Below, piece by piece: positions 41,584-50,160 of a stretch of DNA of 64,000 bases. Where the stretch lies: contig CAWCSF010000004.1 of NCBI GenBank assembly GCA_963798195.1, positions 186,001 to 250,000 on the forward strand, in the 5' to 3' direction. Every line of letters begins with the position of its first letter. Positions within the stretch are counted from its first letter, which is position 1. The notes under the pieces are model-generated. The model was given only the letters and a program-made list of their open reading frames with translations, made no database searches and had not been told where the DNA came from. This DNA comes from CAVSRC01 sp963798195 (GTDB lineage: Bacteria; Pseudomonadota; Alphaproteobacteria; Rhizobiales; Kaistiaceae). The position numbers and the translations under genes were made by a program.

Positions 41584-42525
41584 TCAGTCGTAGGCCCAGG
41601 CCCGGATCAGATGACTGGCGATCGCCATGGAGGTGGGGATCGTCACGCCCTCCGGGTGGGTGCCGGCGAGCATCTGCTTAACCTCGGTGCGGGTGAACCA
41701 GCGGCAGTCTTCCAGCTCCGCCTCGTCGCGCGTGATGGCGGTCGAGATCGCCTCGCCGTGGCAGCCGATCATCAGCGAGGACGGGAACGGCCACGGCTGG
41801 CTCGCGTGGTAGCGCACGCGTCCAAGACGGATGCCGGATTCCTCGAAGGTCTCGCGCCGCACCGCGTCCTCGATCGTCTCTCCCGGCTCGACGAAGCCGG
41901 CGAGGCACGAGAACACCATCGACTGGAATCGGTGCGAGCGGCCGAGCAGCGCGCGCTCTTCGCCGTTGCCGCTGTCGATGGCGAGCATGATCACCACGGG
42001 ATCGGTGCGCGGGAAATGCTGCGAACCGCAATTCGCGCAGTCGCGCCGGTAACCGCCGATCGCCATGCGGCTGGCCGCGCCGCAGACCGAGCAGAAGCCG
42101 TGGCGGTTGTGCCAGTTCAGCATGCTGCGCCCCTGCGCCAGCGCGCCAAGATGCTCGCGGACAGCACGCCCTCGATAGCCAGCGCGCGGAGGCCGGTCGC
42201 TGTCACGCGCGTCTCGTCGATGGGCGCGTCCTCGGCGATCTGCACCGCGAGCCGTGGCCCGTCCGCCGCCCAGCCGAGCAGGATCGCCTTCGCCGGGTCC
42301 GCGCCCGCAGCCGTCGCCTCTGCTGCGGTGAACAGTGGTTCTCCGCCGGTCTTCTGCAGTACCGGGTCGCCTCGGAAGACATAGAGCCGCGCCGTCGGGG
42401 TCGGCGAGGGCGACCGCCACCGCATCGTCGCCGCGGTTCTCGCTCCGCCGGTCGATGGTGTTGCCGGCGAAGCCGGTCAGGCGGCTCGGTTCGGTTGCGG
42501 GAAGACCGTCGAAGAAATGGCTCAT
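41584..42525 (-). CDS. nudC: NAD(+) diphosphatase (Nudix, NudC-like), central part out of frame
   Basis: The C-terminal half is a complete NudC: the zinc ribbon CSVCGAASRM..DCANCGSQHFPRTDPVVIML, then the Nudix box GFVEPGETIEDAVRRETFEE and a C-terminal HLIRAWAYD. NudC hydrolyses NADH to NMNH and AMP and can decap NAD-RNA. The N terminus (MSHFFDGLPATEPSRLTGFA) is also normal, but about residues 45-135 read as Arg-rich nonsense, while the frame offset by one encodes the expected ARLYVFRGDPVLQKTGG to LAIEGVLSASIL. Two compensating indels (near 42400 and 42145) explain this; net length is unchanged at 313. Confidence 0.82.
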   Translation of the reverse strand: MSHFFDGLPATEPSRLTGFAGNTIDRRSENRGDDAVAVALADPDGAALCLPRRPGTAEDRRRTTVHRSRGDGCGRGPGEGDPARLGGGRATARGADRRGRAHRRDARDSDRPPRAGYRGRAVREHLGALAQGRSMLNWHNRHGFCSVCGAASRMAIGGYRRDCANCGSQHFPRTDPVVIMLAIDSGNGEERALLGRSHRFQSMVFSCLAGFVEPGETIEDAVRRETFEESGIRLGRVRYHASQPWPFPSSLMIGCHGEAISTAITRDEAELEDCRWFTRTEVKQMLAGTHPEGVTIPTSMAIASHLIRAWAYD

Positions 42526-42541
42526 GGGGCGCTACGGGGGA

Positions 42542-42955
42542 TCAGGCGGGGAGGGCGGCAAGGATCTTGGCCGCCAGTCTATCCCGTTCCGGTGCCGCAT
42601 AGGCAACCGCCGAACCCACGCCCCAGACCGGCCGCGGCCAGGCCGCGTCGCTGCGGAAGCGGGCAATGATGTGGACATGCAACTGCGGCGTCTGGTTGCC
42701 GAGCGCCGCCACGTTCAGCTTGTCGCAGCCGGTCGCTGCCCTCAGCGCCTGCGAGACGGTCGTAATTTCGGCGAAAAGCGCCGCGCGGTCGGCTGCGTTG
42801 AGGTCGATGATCTCCCCCATCCCCGACCGCCGCGGCACGAGCAGCAGCCAGGGAAAGCGCGAATCGTTCATCAGCAGCAGTTCGGAAAGCCCAAGGCCCT
42901 TCAGCGGCGTGGTGTCCGCGGCAAGCTGCGGGTGCAGGGCAAATGCGTCTGGCAT
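42542..42955 (-). CDS. HIT-family hydrolase
   Basis: A 137-residue histidine-triad protein. The nucleotide-binding motif is QLHVHIIARF, with PWLLLVPRR and AALGNQTPQLH ahead of it, typical of the alphaproteobacterial HIT subgroup with a diverged triad. HIT enzymes cleave nucleoside phosphoramidates or dinucleoside polyphosphates. It lies 16 bases upstream of nudC on the same strand, so the two nucleotide hydrolases are probably co-transcribed. ATG 42955 is the only sensible start. Confidence 0.83.
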   Translation of the reverse strand: MPDAFALHPQLAADTTPLKGLGLSELLLMNDSRFPWLLLVPRRSGMGEIIDLNAADRAALFAEITTVSQALRAATGCDKLNVAALGNQTPQLHVHIIARFRSDAAWPRPVWGVGSAVAYAAPERDRLAAKILAALPA

Positions 42956-43060
42956 GGCGTCCTTCTGTGCTCGTACCGGCCGGGAGCCTCACCGGCCGCG
43001 GCCAATAGTATCCGGATTCGGGGCCATTCGGCCTTGCCCCTGTCGCCGGTCGATATGATA

Positions 43061-43170
43061 TGGTGCCCCGGGAGGCTGGCGGCGGACGTGTCGCTCGCCA
43101 ACCGGGTCAGGTCCGGAAGGAAGCAGCCCTAACGAGTTTCGGCGCGGGTCGCGTGCCAGTCTCCCACCCC
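43061..43170 (+). ncRNA. ffs: signal recognition particle RNA (small 4.5S type)
   Basis: The conserved apical domain is unmistakable: GGTCAGGTCCGGAAGGAAGC with CAGCCCTAACGA following (43105-43135), containing the GGAA tetraloop and the asymmetric internal loop that bind Ffh. The ends pair: GGGAGGCTGGC (43070-43080) with GCCAGTCTCCC (43155-43165). Exact 5' and 3' ends are estimated. The gene sits about 50 bases ahead of dnaX, its usual place in alphaproteobacteria. Confidence 0.93.
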
Positions 43171-43220
43171 AGCCCACCCAACGAGGAGCCCTCGCCGAGG
43201 GCCGGAGCGACCGCGAAGGC

Positions 43221-44981
43221 ATGGACGGCACCGCAAACGAACAGACGAGTGCCAGCCCTTATCGGGTGCTCGCCCGTAAGTATCGGCCGCAGAGCTTCGC
43301 CGATCTGATCGGCCAGGAGCCGATGGTCCGGACTCTGACCAACGCGTTCCATTCGGGGCGTATTGCGCAGGCCTACATGCTCACTGGCGTCCGCGGCGTC
43401 GGCAAGACCACGACCGCCCGCATCCTCGCCCGCGCGCTCAACTATGCGATCCCCGGCAAGGTCGACAAGCCGACCATCGACATGGACGAGCTTGGCGAGC
43501 ATTGCGCCGCCATCATGGAAGGCCGCCATGTCGATGTGCTGGAGATGGACGCCGCCTCCCACACCGGCATCGACGATATCCGCGAGATCATCGAGGCGGT
43601 GCGCTACAAGCCGGCCATCGCCCGCTACAAGGTCTACATCATCGACGAAGTGCACATGCTCTCGAAGGCCGCCTTCAACGGCCTGCTGAAGACGCTCGAA
43701 GAGCCGCCGGAGCACGTCAAGTTCGTCTTCGCCACCACCGAGGTGCGCAAGGTCCCGGTCACTGTCCTCTCGCGCTGTCAGCGCTTCGATCTCCGCCGCA
43801 TCGAGCCGTCGCGTCTCATCGGCCTGATGAAGGACATCACGGCCAAAGAGAATATCGCCGTCGACGACGACGCGCTCACCATGGTCGCCCGCGCCGCCGA
43901 GGGCTCAGCCCGTGACGCCTTGTCCATTCTCGATCAGGCCATCGCCCACGCTGCCGGAACTGTTTCGGCCGAGGAAGTCCGCCAGATGCTCGGCCTTGCC
44001 GACCGGGCGCTGGTCATCGATCTCTTCGCGGATGTCATGGGCGGCGACGTCGAGACGGCGCTGAAGCGGCTGAAGAACCTCTTCGATGTCGGCGCCGATC
44101 CGGCCGTCGTGCTGGAGGATCTCGCCGCCTTCACCCATCTGGTCACCCGGCTGAAACTCGCGCCCTCGGCTGTCGAGGATGACGCGCTGACGCCCGAGGA
44201 GAAGACCCGCGGCGCCGAGTTTGCCGGTAAGCTCTCGCTCCGTGCGCTCGCCCGCGCCTGGCAGATGCTGCTCAAGGGCATCGAGGAGGCGCGGGAGGCC
44301 ACCCGTCCGCTTGCCGCTGCCGACATGGTCATCGTCCGCCTTGCCCATGCCTCGGACCTCCCGACGCCGGACGAAGCCGTTCGCGCGCTGAAGGAAGGCG
44401 GCGGGTCCGTCCGGACATCTGCGCCGGAACGCGCCGCGCCATCCGACAACGGCGCTGCCCGCATGTCCGCCTCGGGCGGAGCCGCCCGCGCGCCATCCCC
44501 GGCCCCGGCACCCGCCGCAGCGCCGCAGGCCAAAGCCGCACCGGCGGTACGGCTCGAATCTTTTGCCGATATCGTCGCGCTCGCCGGCCAGCACCGCGAA
44601 CTGAAGCTGAAGCACGAACTCGAAACCTTCGTCCGCCCGATTCGCTTCGAGCCCGGCAAGGTCGAGATCGCCACCACCGCCGACGCTTCGCCCGGGCTCG
44701 CCGGCGAACTGTCGAAGAAGCTCGAAGAGTGGACCGGCACCCGCTGGATGATCGCCGTCGGCCGCGATGGCGGCGCCCCCACCATCGCCGAGACGCGCAA
44801 GCAGGCGCAGGAACAGTTGCTGGATGACGCCCGCGCCGACCCGCTGGTCAGCGCCGTCCTGCAACGCTTCCCCGGCGCGGAGATCGTCGATGTCCGCGTG
44901 CGCGGCGGCGCCGATCCCGGCCCGGGAGCCGAAACCGGGGCGCTTCCCGCCTCCGACGACACGATGGATGAGGATTTCTGA
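43221..44981 (+). CDS. dnaX: DNA polymerase III subunits gamma/tau
   Basis: DnaX is the clamp-loader ATPase of the replisome. The 586-residue product has Walker [16 protein letters not shown] (P-loop near 56-63), the Walker B/DExx box [10 protein letters not shown] and sensor 1 [22 protein letters not shown]. The N-terminal zinc cysteines of enterobacterial DnaX are mostly missing ([20 protein letters not shown]), as in many alphaproteobacteria. A Pro/Ala-rich linker near 400-435 leads to the tau-like C-terminal domain. It follows the SRP RNA and is followed after two bases by ebfC. Confidence 0.95.
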   Translation: MDGTANEQTSASPYRVLARKYRPQSFADLIGQEPMVRTLTNAFHSGRIAQAYMLTGVRGVGKTTTARILARALNYAIPGKVDKPTIDMDELGEHCAAIMEGRHVDVLEMDAASHTGIDDIREIIEAVRYKPAIARYKVYIIDEVHMLSKAAFNGLLKTLEEPPEHVKFVFATTEVRKVPVTVLSRCQRFDLRRIEPSRLIGLMKDITAKENIAVDDDALTMVARAAEGSARDALSILDQAIAHAAGTVSAEEVRQMLGLADRALVIDLFADVMGGDVETALKRLKNLFDVGADPAVVLEDLAAFTHLVTRLKLAPSAVEDDALTPEEKTRGAEFAGKLSLRALARAWQMLLKGIEEAREATRPLAAADMVIVRLAHASDLPTPDEAVRALKEGGGSVRTSAPERAAPSDNGAARMSASGGAARAPSPAPAPAAAPQAKAAPAVRLESFADIVALAGQHRELKLKHELETFVRPIRFEPGKVEIATTADASPGLAGELSKKLEEWTGTRWMIAVGRDGGAPTIAETRKQAQEQLLDDARADPLVSAVLQRFPGAEIVDVRVRGGADPGPGAETGALPASDDTMDEDF

Positions 44982-44983
44982 GA

Positions 44984-45313
44984 ATGGCACTTGGCGACAT
45001 GATGGGAATGATGAAGCAGGCGAAGGAATTGCAGGAGAAGATGCAATCCCTGCAGGACGAGGTCGCCGCGATGGAAGTCGAAGGCTCCTCCGGCGGTGGG
45101 CTCGTCTCGGTCGTCATGTCCGGCAAAAGCGAGATGAAGCGCCTCAAGATCGACCCGTCGCTGCTCAAGCCGGAGGAGGCGGAGATCGTCGAGGATCTCA
45201 TCGTCGCCGCGGTCAACGACGCCCGAGCCAAGGCGGAAGCCGTGCTCGCCGACAAGATGCGCGCGATGACCAGCGGCATGGGGCTGCCGCCCGGCATGAA
45301 GCTGCCGTTCTGA
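44984..45313 (+). CDS. ebfC: YbaB/EbfC family nucleoid-associated protein
   Basis: A 109-residue protein starting [20 protein letters not shown], then [19 protein letters not shown] and [15 protein letters not shown], ending [12 protein letters not shown]; all are hallmarks of the YbaB/EbfC DNA-binding family. It forms a dimer with helical arms that bind DNA. The start is two bases after the dnaX stop, so the two are co-translated. The usual third member, recR, is displaced by 2 kb. Confidence 0.94.
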   Translation: MALGDMMGMMKQAKELQEKMQSLQDEVAAMEVEGSSGGGLVSVVMSGKSEMKRLKIDPSLLKPEEAEIVEDLIVAAVNDARAKAEAVLADKMRAMTSGMGLPPGMKLPF

Positions 45314-45320
45314 TCGTCCC

Positions 45321-46001
45321 ATGACCGACAGACCGCTCGCCGTCATAACCGGCGCCGCTGGCGGCATGGCCAGTGGCCTTGCCACCGGCTTCCGCGAAGC
45401 CGGTTACGACGTGGTGGCTGTCGACCGCGCCGCCTCGCACGGCGTCGAGACCCTCGACGTCACCGATACTGATGCCGTCAAGGCCTTCGCCGACCGCTTC
45501 GATCGGCTGAACGTGCTCATCAACGCCGCCGGCGTTCTGCTCAGGCATGACGAATACAACCCGGAAACCTTTTCCCGGGTGCTCGACATCAATCTCACCG
45601 GCGGCCTTCGCCTCGCGACCGCGCTCAAGCCCGCTCTGGCGGCCGCCAAAGGCTGCATCATCAACGTCGGGTCGATGTATTCGTTTTTCGGCGCGCCCCA
45701 CGCGCCGGCCTATGCGGCGTCGAAGGGCGGCGTGGTGCAGCTCACCAAATCGCTCGCCGTCGCCTGGGGACCGGAAGGTATTCGCGTCAATGCCGTGGCG
45801 CCCGGCTGGATCGTCACGCCGATGACCGAAAACGCCCGCGGCGACGCTGTCCGCAACCAGGGCATCATCGATCGCACGCCCATGGGCCGCTGGGGCACGC
45901 CGGAAGACGTGCTTGGGCCCATGCTGTTTCTTGCCAGCGACGCCGCGCGGTTCGTAACCGGCGTCGTGCTGCCGGTGGACGGCGGCTACGCGGTGATGTG
46001 A
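45321..46001 (+). CDS. short-chain dehydrogenase/reductase
   Basis: A 226-residue classical SDR, slightly short. Cofactor motif ITGAAGGMASG (an AxGGMASG variant of TGxxxGIG), NAAG (INAAGVLL), catalytic Ser in INVGSMYSFFG, Tyr and Lys in PAYAASKGG, and GWIVTPMTENA, DAARFVTGVVLPVDGGYAVM at the end. VDRAA after the second strand suggests NAD preference. It begins only seven bases after ebfC and 11 bases ahead of a dioxygenase-like cupin, so it forms a pair with the latter. The substrate is unknown. Confidence 0.83.
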   Translation: MTDRPLAVITGAAGGMASGLATGFREAGYDVVAVDRAASHGVETLDVTDTDAVKAFADRFDRLNVLINAAGVLLRHDEYNPETFSRVLDINLTGGLRLATALKPALAAAKGCIINVGSMYSFFGAPHAPAYAASKGGVVQLTKSLAVAWGPEGIRVNAVAPGWIVTPMTENARGDAVRNQGIIDRTPMGRWGTPEDVLGPMLFLASDAARFVTGVVLPVDGGYAVM

Positions 46002-46012
46002 GGAGACGAAAG

Positions 46013-46540
46013 ATGCCGGCGCCGAAGAACGAAGCCAACGCGCGCACGCCTTACCGGCTGCCGCAGCCTGCCGAAATGGCAGCCGATCTGGTCGTCCCGT
46101 CGGTTCTGCCCGATGACGATCGCGTCTGGGTGCCGCAGGCGCTGAATGTCTTCTTCCGCCCGCTCTGCCTGTCCGTGTCCCAGGGCTATTGGGTCAACCT
46201 GCTCAAGGTCACGCGTTCCGGCGTCCTCTCGCGCCATCGCCACACCAACCCGGTGCATGGCTACGTGATCAAGGGCAGCTGGCACTATCTCGAGCACGAT
46301 TGGGTCGCGACCGAAGGCGGCTACGTCTACGAGCCGCCGGGCGAGACCCACACGCTCGTCGTCGATGAAGACGTCGCGGAGATGATCACCCTGTTCCAGG
46401 TCAACGGCATCATGCTCTACGTCGATCCGGACGGAAACGCGGTCGGCTACGAGGACGTCTTCAGCAAGATCGACATGTGCCGCAAGCACTATGCCGCGGT
46501 TGGCCTCGGCGCAGACTACGTCGAGCAGTTCATCCGCTAG
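46013..46540 (+). CDS. cupin resembling 2,4'-dihydroxyacetophenone dioxygenase
   Basis: A 175-residue cupin. HRHTNPVHGYVIKGSWHYLE and YEPPGETHTLVVDED hold the metal-binding histidines of the DAD/ChrR-like cupin group, whose named member is 2,4'-dihydroxyacetophenone dioxygenase, an iron enzyme that splits an aryl ketone between two carbons. The substrate need not be the same here. ATG 46013 follows GGAGACG. The stop TAG lies in CTAG shared with the convergent dsbA stop. It is probably translated with the SDR upstream. Confidence 0.72.
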   Translation: MPAPKNEANARTPYRLPQPAEMAADLVVPSVLPDDDRVWVPQALNVFFRPLCLSVSQGYWVNLLKVTRSGVLSRHRHTNPVHGYVIKGSWHYLEHDWVATEGGYVYEPPGETHTLVVDEDVAEMITLFQVNGIMLYVDPDGNAVGYEDVFSKIDMCRKHYAAVGLGADYVEQFIR

Positions 46541-47184
46541 GGCTTGTCGACCAGCGGCTGCAGGATCGCGTCGAGCTTTGCGACATCCAGTTCGCCCGAA
46601 TGCTTCTCGCCGTTGATGAAGAACGCCGGCGTCCCGTCCACGCCGAACTCGTCCTGCCCCCGCTGCGCCACCGTCACCACCGACTGGATCAGGTCCTTGC
46701 GCGCCATGCACTGGTCGAAGGACGCCTCGTCGAAGCCGTACTTGCCGAGCTTGTCGAGCAGCGCCAGACCGGGCTTCTCCACGAACGCCCATTCCTTCTG
46801 CTCGCTGAACAGCGTGTCGATGATCGGGAAATACTGGTCGGCCGGTGCGCACCGCGCCGCCACCACCGCCGCCAGCGCCAGCTGGTCGAGCGGGAATTCG
46901 CGCAGCACGAAATAGACCTTGCCTGTGTCGATGTACTTCGTCTTCAGCGTGCCGAAGACCGTGTTGTAGAAATTGGCGCAGTGCGGGCAGGTCAGCGAGG
47001 CATACTCGACGATCGTCACCGGAGCCGTGGGTTTGCCGAGGGCCTGCTCCGGAAGCGGGCCGGGCGCCATCAGCTTCATGGTGCTGATCGCCTCGGCGGA
47101 TGCCGGGGTTGCAAGGGAGAGCGGTGCCGCCAGGAAAAGGCCCGCCGCCGCCACGATCAGTGCAGTACGAAACGAGGAACCCAT
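46537..47184 (-). CDS. DsbA-family thiol-disulfide oxidoreductase
   Basis: A 215-residue periplasmic thioredoxin-fold protein: signal peptide to about residue 30 (AAPLSLATPASAEA), active site CPHC in YASLTCPHCANFYN, a helical insertion and the cis-Pro loop VDGTPAFFINGEKHSG. This is the DsbA_3/thioredoxin_4 type common in alphaproteobacteria, close to DsbD-independent oxidases. Its stop shares CTAG with the convergent cupin gene. It is divergent from recR with 131 bases between. Confidence 0.9.
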   Translation of the reverse strand: MGSSFRTALIVAAAGLFLAAPLSLATPASAEAISTMKLMAPGPLPEQALGKPTAPVTIVEYASLTCPHCANFYNTVFGTLKTKYIDTGKVYFVLREFPLDQLALAAVVAARCAPADQYFPIIDTLFSEQKEWAFVEKPGLALLDKLGKYGFDEASFDQCMARKDLIQSVVTVAQRGQDEFGVDGTPAFFINGEKHSGELDVAKLDAILQPLVDKP

Positions 47185-47315
47185 GGGAAACCCTTACGCT
47201 ATGCCGCCCGCAACCCAACAATACCCCATCCCGCGGATTTTGTTCACCACCGTGGCGTTGACAGCAGGCCCGGCCCGTCGTCTCTCAGTCTGAGCGCCAT
47301 CCGAATCCGTTTCCC

Positions 47316-47921
47316 ATGCCCCGTTCCGTCACCGGCCCCGAAATCGAACGCCTGATCCAGCTTCTGGCCAAGCTGCCCGGCCTCGGGCCGCGCTCGGCCC
47401 GCCGCGCCGCCTTGCATCTGGTCAAGAAGAAGGACGAGTTGCTGGCGCCGCTGTCGAAGGCCATGGGCGTGGCGCTGGAGACGGTCGTCGTCTGCTCCAC
47501 CTGCGGCAACATCGATACCAGCGACCCCTGCACCATCTGCGCCGACCCGCGGCGGGAGGAGGGTACCATCGTCGTGGTCGAGGAAGTCGCCGACTTGTGG
47601 GCGCTGGAACGCGCCGGCGCGCTCAATGCGCGCTACCACGTTCTCGGCGGCGCGCTGTCCCCGCTCGATGGAGTCGGCCCCGACGATCTTGGCATCGACA
47701 AGCTGGTCGCGCGCATCTCGGAGGGGCATGTTCGCGAGGTCATCCTGGCGGTGAACGCCACCGTCGAGGGCCAGACCACCGCGCACTATATCATGGACCG
47801 GCTGTCCGGCCTCGACATCAAGGTCTCGCGCCTCGCCCACGGCGTTCCCGTCGGCGGCGAACTGGACTACCTCGACGAGGGGACGCTTTCGGCCGCGATC
47901 CGTCAGCGAACGCCATTCTGA
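47316..47921 (+). CDS. recR: recombination protein RecR
   Basis: A 201-residue RecR acting with RecO and RecF to load RecA at gaps. It has the N-terminal helix-hairpin-helix ([17 protein letters not shown]), a four-Cys zinc finger [20 protein letters not shown] near 57-76 and a Toprim domain ([27 protein letters not shown]). In most relatives it directly follows dnaX-ebfC; here three other genes intervene. ATG 47316 is the standard start. Confidence 0.95.
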   Translation: MPRSVTGPEIERLIQLLAKLPGLGPRSARRAALHLVKKKDELLAPLSKAMGVALETVVVCSTCGNIDTSDPCTICADPRREEGTIVVVEEVADLWALERAGALNARYHVLGGALSPLDGVGPDDLGIDKLVARISEGHVREVILAVNATVEGQTTAHYIMDRLSGLDIKVSRLAHGVPVGGELDYLDEGTLSAAIRQRTPF

Positions 47922-47931
47922 AGGAGTGACA

Positions 47932-48525
47932 ATGGACCGGCAGATTCTCCGTGACGTCCACGACTACTGGTTCGGCGATCTCAAAGGTCCGCCGCCGCAG
48001 GAGCTCGTAGATCGCTGGTTCAAGCCGTCGGAGGAAGTCGACAACCACATCCGCGAGACGTTCGGTCCGCATCTCGACGAAGCCCGCGACACCGACTGGA
48101 AGCTGTCGGAGCTGACGCGCGAGGAGCAGATGGGGCTCATCGTCATGCTCGACCAGTTTCCGCGCCAGATCTGGCGAAAGAGCGGCGAGGCCTTCGCCTA
48201 TGACTCGAAGGCCCTGTCGATTGCCCGCGAACTCGTCGCCGGCGGCACCGACCGGTTCAGGCCGGCCGAGCGGACCTTCCTCTTTCTCCCGTTTGAGCAC
48301 AGCGAGGACGTGGCCGATCAGGACGAGTCGGTGATGCTCTACGCTATCGGGGCGGTGAACGCGCCGGAGGAGGCAAAGGCCGGCGTGCGCAATACCCTCG
48401 ACTTCGCAACCAAGCACCGCGACGTCATCCGCAAGTTTGGCCGTTTTCCGCATCGCAACGCGATGCTGGGCCGTGAATCGACGCCAGAAGAGGTCGAATT
48501 CCTCAAGGGCGGCCGCGGGTTCTAA
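47932..48525 (+). CDS. DUF924 family protein
   Basis: A 197-residue protein of the DUF924 (TPR-like) family: VHDYWFGDLKGPPPQELVDRWFK at the N terminus, LIVMLDQFPRQIWR and ERTFLFLPFEHSED, FGRFPHRNAMLGRESTPEE are its conserved blocks. The function is unknown. ATG 47932 has AAGGAG at six bases; a GTG two codons upstream is less likely. It is ten bases after recR and probably co-transcribed. Confidence 0.87.
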   Translation: MDRQILRDVHDYWFGDLKGPPPQELVDRWFKPSEEVDNHIRETFGPHLDEARDTDWKLSELTREEQMGLIVMLDQFPRQIWRKSGEAFAYDSKALSIARELVAGGTDRFRPAERTFLFLPFEHSEDVADQDESVMLYAIGAVNAPEEAKAGVRNTLDFATKHRDVIRKFGRFPHRNAMLGRESTPEEVEFLKGGRGF

Positions 48526-48849
48526 CTAGCGCGAGATCGCGATTTCGCTGAACTGGATCACCGGCTCGATGTCGGTGTAGTTGGCGATATCGCCTTGCAG
48601 GAATTCGGCGTGCGGCCCGAACGCGGCCATGAAGTCCTCTGCCGTCTCGAACAGGTATTGGCACATCGCGACATAGGCCGGTGGCGCACCCGGGGCACCG
48701 CCGCCCAAGCCGCGGTCGACGGTGACGCCGCCGAATCCCTTGGCCACGCTCAGCCGCGCGATCGAATCCGGCATGTGCCTGTCCAGATAATAGGCCATAT
48801 CGAAACGGCCATCCGGCCTGTTCGGATAAAAGATGCTGATCCTGACCAT
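48526..48849 (-). CDS. EthD family protein
   Basis: A 107-residue ferredoxin-like (dimeric alpha-beta barrel) protein beginning MVRISIFYPNRPDGRFDMAY, then YLDRHMPDSIARL, the EthD signature, and FMAAFGPHAEFLQGDIANYT. EthD was named from ethyl tert-butyl ether degradation, but most members are uncharacterised. It ends directly against the convergent DUF924 stop and begins 16 bases after the rmuC stop on the same strand. Confidence 0.8.
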   Translation of the reverse strand: MVRISIFYPNRPDGRFDMAYYLDRHMPDSIARLSVAKGFGGVTVDRGLGGGAPGAPPAYVAMCQYLFETAEDFMAAFGPHAEFLQGDIANYTDIEPVIQFSEIAISR

Positions 48850-48865
48850 GCCGACTCTCGGAGGG

Positions 48866-50053
48866 CTACACTTCCTCGAACTGGCTGAACGGCAGTTCGG
48901 GCGGCTCGTCGCGGCGCATCGGTGACGGTCGCGCCGGCTGTTGCTGGCGCACCTGTTGCGCGGGCTGCTGCGCCGCGTCGCCGTCTTCCACTTCGACGGT
49001 TTTGATCTTCTCGCCGCGGCTGGTGATCTTGCGGCTGGAGACCAGGATGTCCTCGACGTCCTTGTTCGCCTGGCTGAAATGCAGCCCAAGCTTGCGCACG
49101 CGGTCGTCGAGCCGGACGACATCGTCCATCAGCTTGATCACCTCCATCTGGATGATGTGCGCCTGCTCGCGCATGCGGGCGTCGCGAAGCAGCGACATCA
49201 CCACCTGGATAGACAGCATCAGCAGAGACGGCGAGACGATCACCACCCGTGATCGGTGCGACCGCTGCACGATATCTTCGTAGTGCTCGTGGATGTCGAA
49301 GAAGATCGACTCGGATGGGACGAACATGAAGGCCGTGTCCTGCGTCTCGCCCGTCACCAGGTAGCGATCGGCGATGTCCTGCACGTGCTTGATCGTGTCG
49401 CGCCGGAACTGGCTCTCGGCCGCGCGCTTCGCTTCCGGCGTCTCGGCCGCGCGGATCGCGTTCCACGCCTCCAGCGGAAACTTGGCGTCGATGACTAGGC
49501 TGGCGCCACCATTGGGAAACAGGATGAGGCAGTCGGGGCGGGTGCCGTTCTTCAGCGTCGCCTGGAACTGGTACGCCGAGGTCGGCAGCCCGTCGCGCAC
49601 GATCGCTTCCATCCGCGCCTGCCCGAAGGCGCCGCGCGTCTGCTTGTTGGCAAGGATGTGCTGAAGCTCGACCACCTGGCTCGACAGAGCCGTGATGTTC
49701 TGCTGTGCCTTGTCGATCACCGCCAGCCGCTCGCCGAGCTTGGCGAGGCTCTCGTGCGTTCCGCGCGCCGTGTCGCTCATCGACTGGCCGACGCGGTGGC
49801 CGAAGCCGTCGAGCCGCTCCGACAGGCCGCGCACGTGTCCGGTGATCTCGCCCTGGTGGCGGCGAAGCTCCTCCAGACCGGCCTCGATCCCCTCGCGCCT
49901 CGTATCCTCCAGCACCTCGACACGCCGCGCCGCCCGCCGCCAGGCGAAGAAGGTGATGGAGAGCAGAACCGCCAGAACAACAGCCGCGCCGCCCGCGATC
50001 AGGGTGGCGCCGGTGACGGCAAGGTCGCCGAATCGGTAGGTGGTCTCAAGCAT
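48866..50053 (-). CDS. rmuC: DNA recombination protein RmuC
   Basis: A 395-residue RmuC: one N-terminal transmembrane helix (TLIAGGAAVVLAVLLSITFF), a long coiled coil (about 45-135), and the PD-(D/E)XK-like nuclease domain with LFPNGGASLVIDAKFPLEAW. A Gln/Pro-rich tail ends the protein. RmuC limits inversion at short repeats in E. coli. ATG 50053 is used because the upstream frame to 50236 reads as Arg-rich nonsense; the ribosome binding site is weak. Confidence 0.9.
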   Translation of the reverse strand: MLETTYRFGDLAVTGATLIAGGAAVVLAVLLSITFFAWRRAARRVEVLEDTRREGIEAGLEELRRHQGEITGHVRGLSERLDGFGHRVGQSMSDTARGTHESLAKLGERLAVIDKAQQNITALSSQVVELQHILANKQTRGAFGQARMEAIVRDGLPTSAYQFQATLKNGTRPDCLILFPNGGASLVIDAKFPLEAWNAIRAAETPEAKRAAESQFRRDTIKHVQDIADRYLVTGETQDTAFMFVPSESIFFDIHEHYEDIVQRSHRSRVVIVSPSLLMLSIQVVMSLLRDARMREQAHIIQMEVIKLMDDVVRLDDRVRKLGLHFSQANKDVEDILVSSRKITSRGEKIKTVEVEDGDAAQQPAQQVRQQQPARPSPMRRDEPPELPFSQFEEV

Positions 50054-50160
50054 CCGGAGAGAGTACCGCGAAGGCCGCCGGGTACAAAACGGGAACCCGT
50101 TGGTGGCCGTAACGGCGGAAACCCGGGCCGGCGAAGGGCCTGCCCGGGTTTGCCATGCGG

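Noticed and set aside
42117..42425. Separate 102-codon minus-strand gene inside nudC
   Set aside because: Its sequence is exactly the missing middle of NudC in the neighbouring frame, so it is explained by frame breaks rather than by a nested gene.
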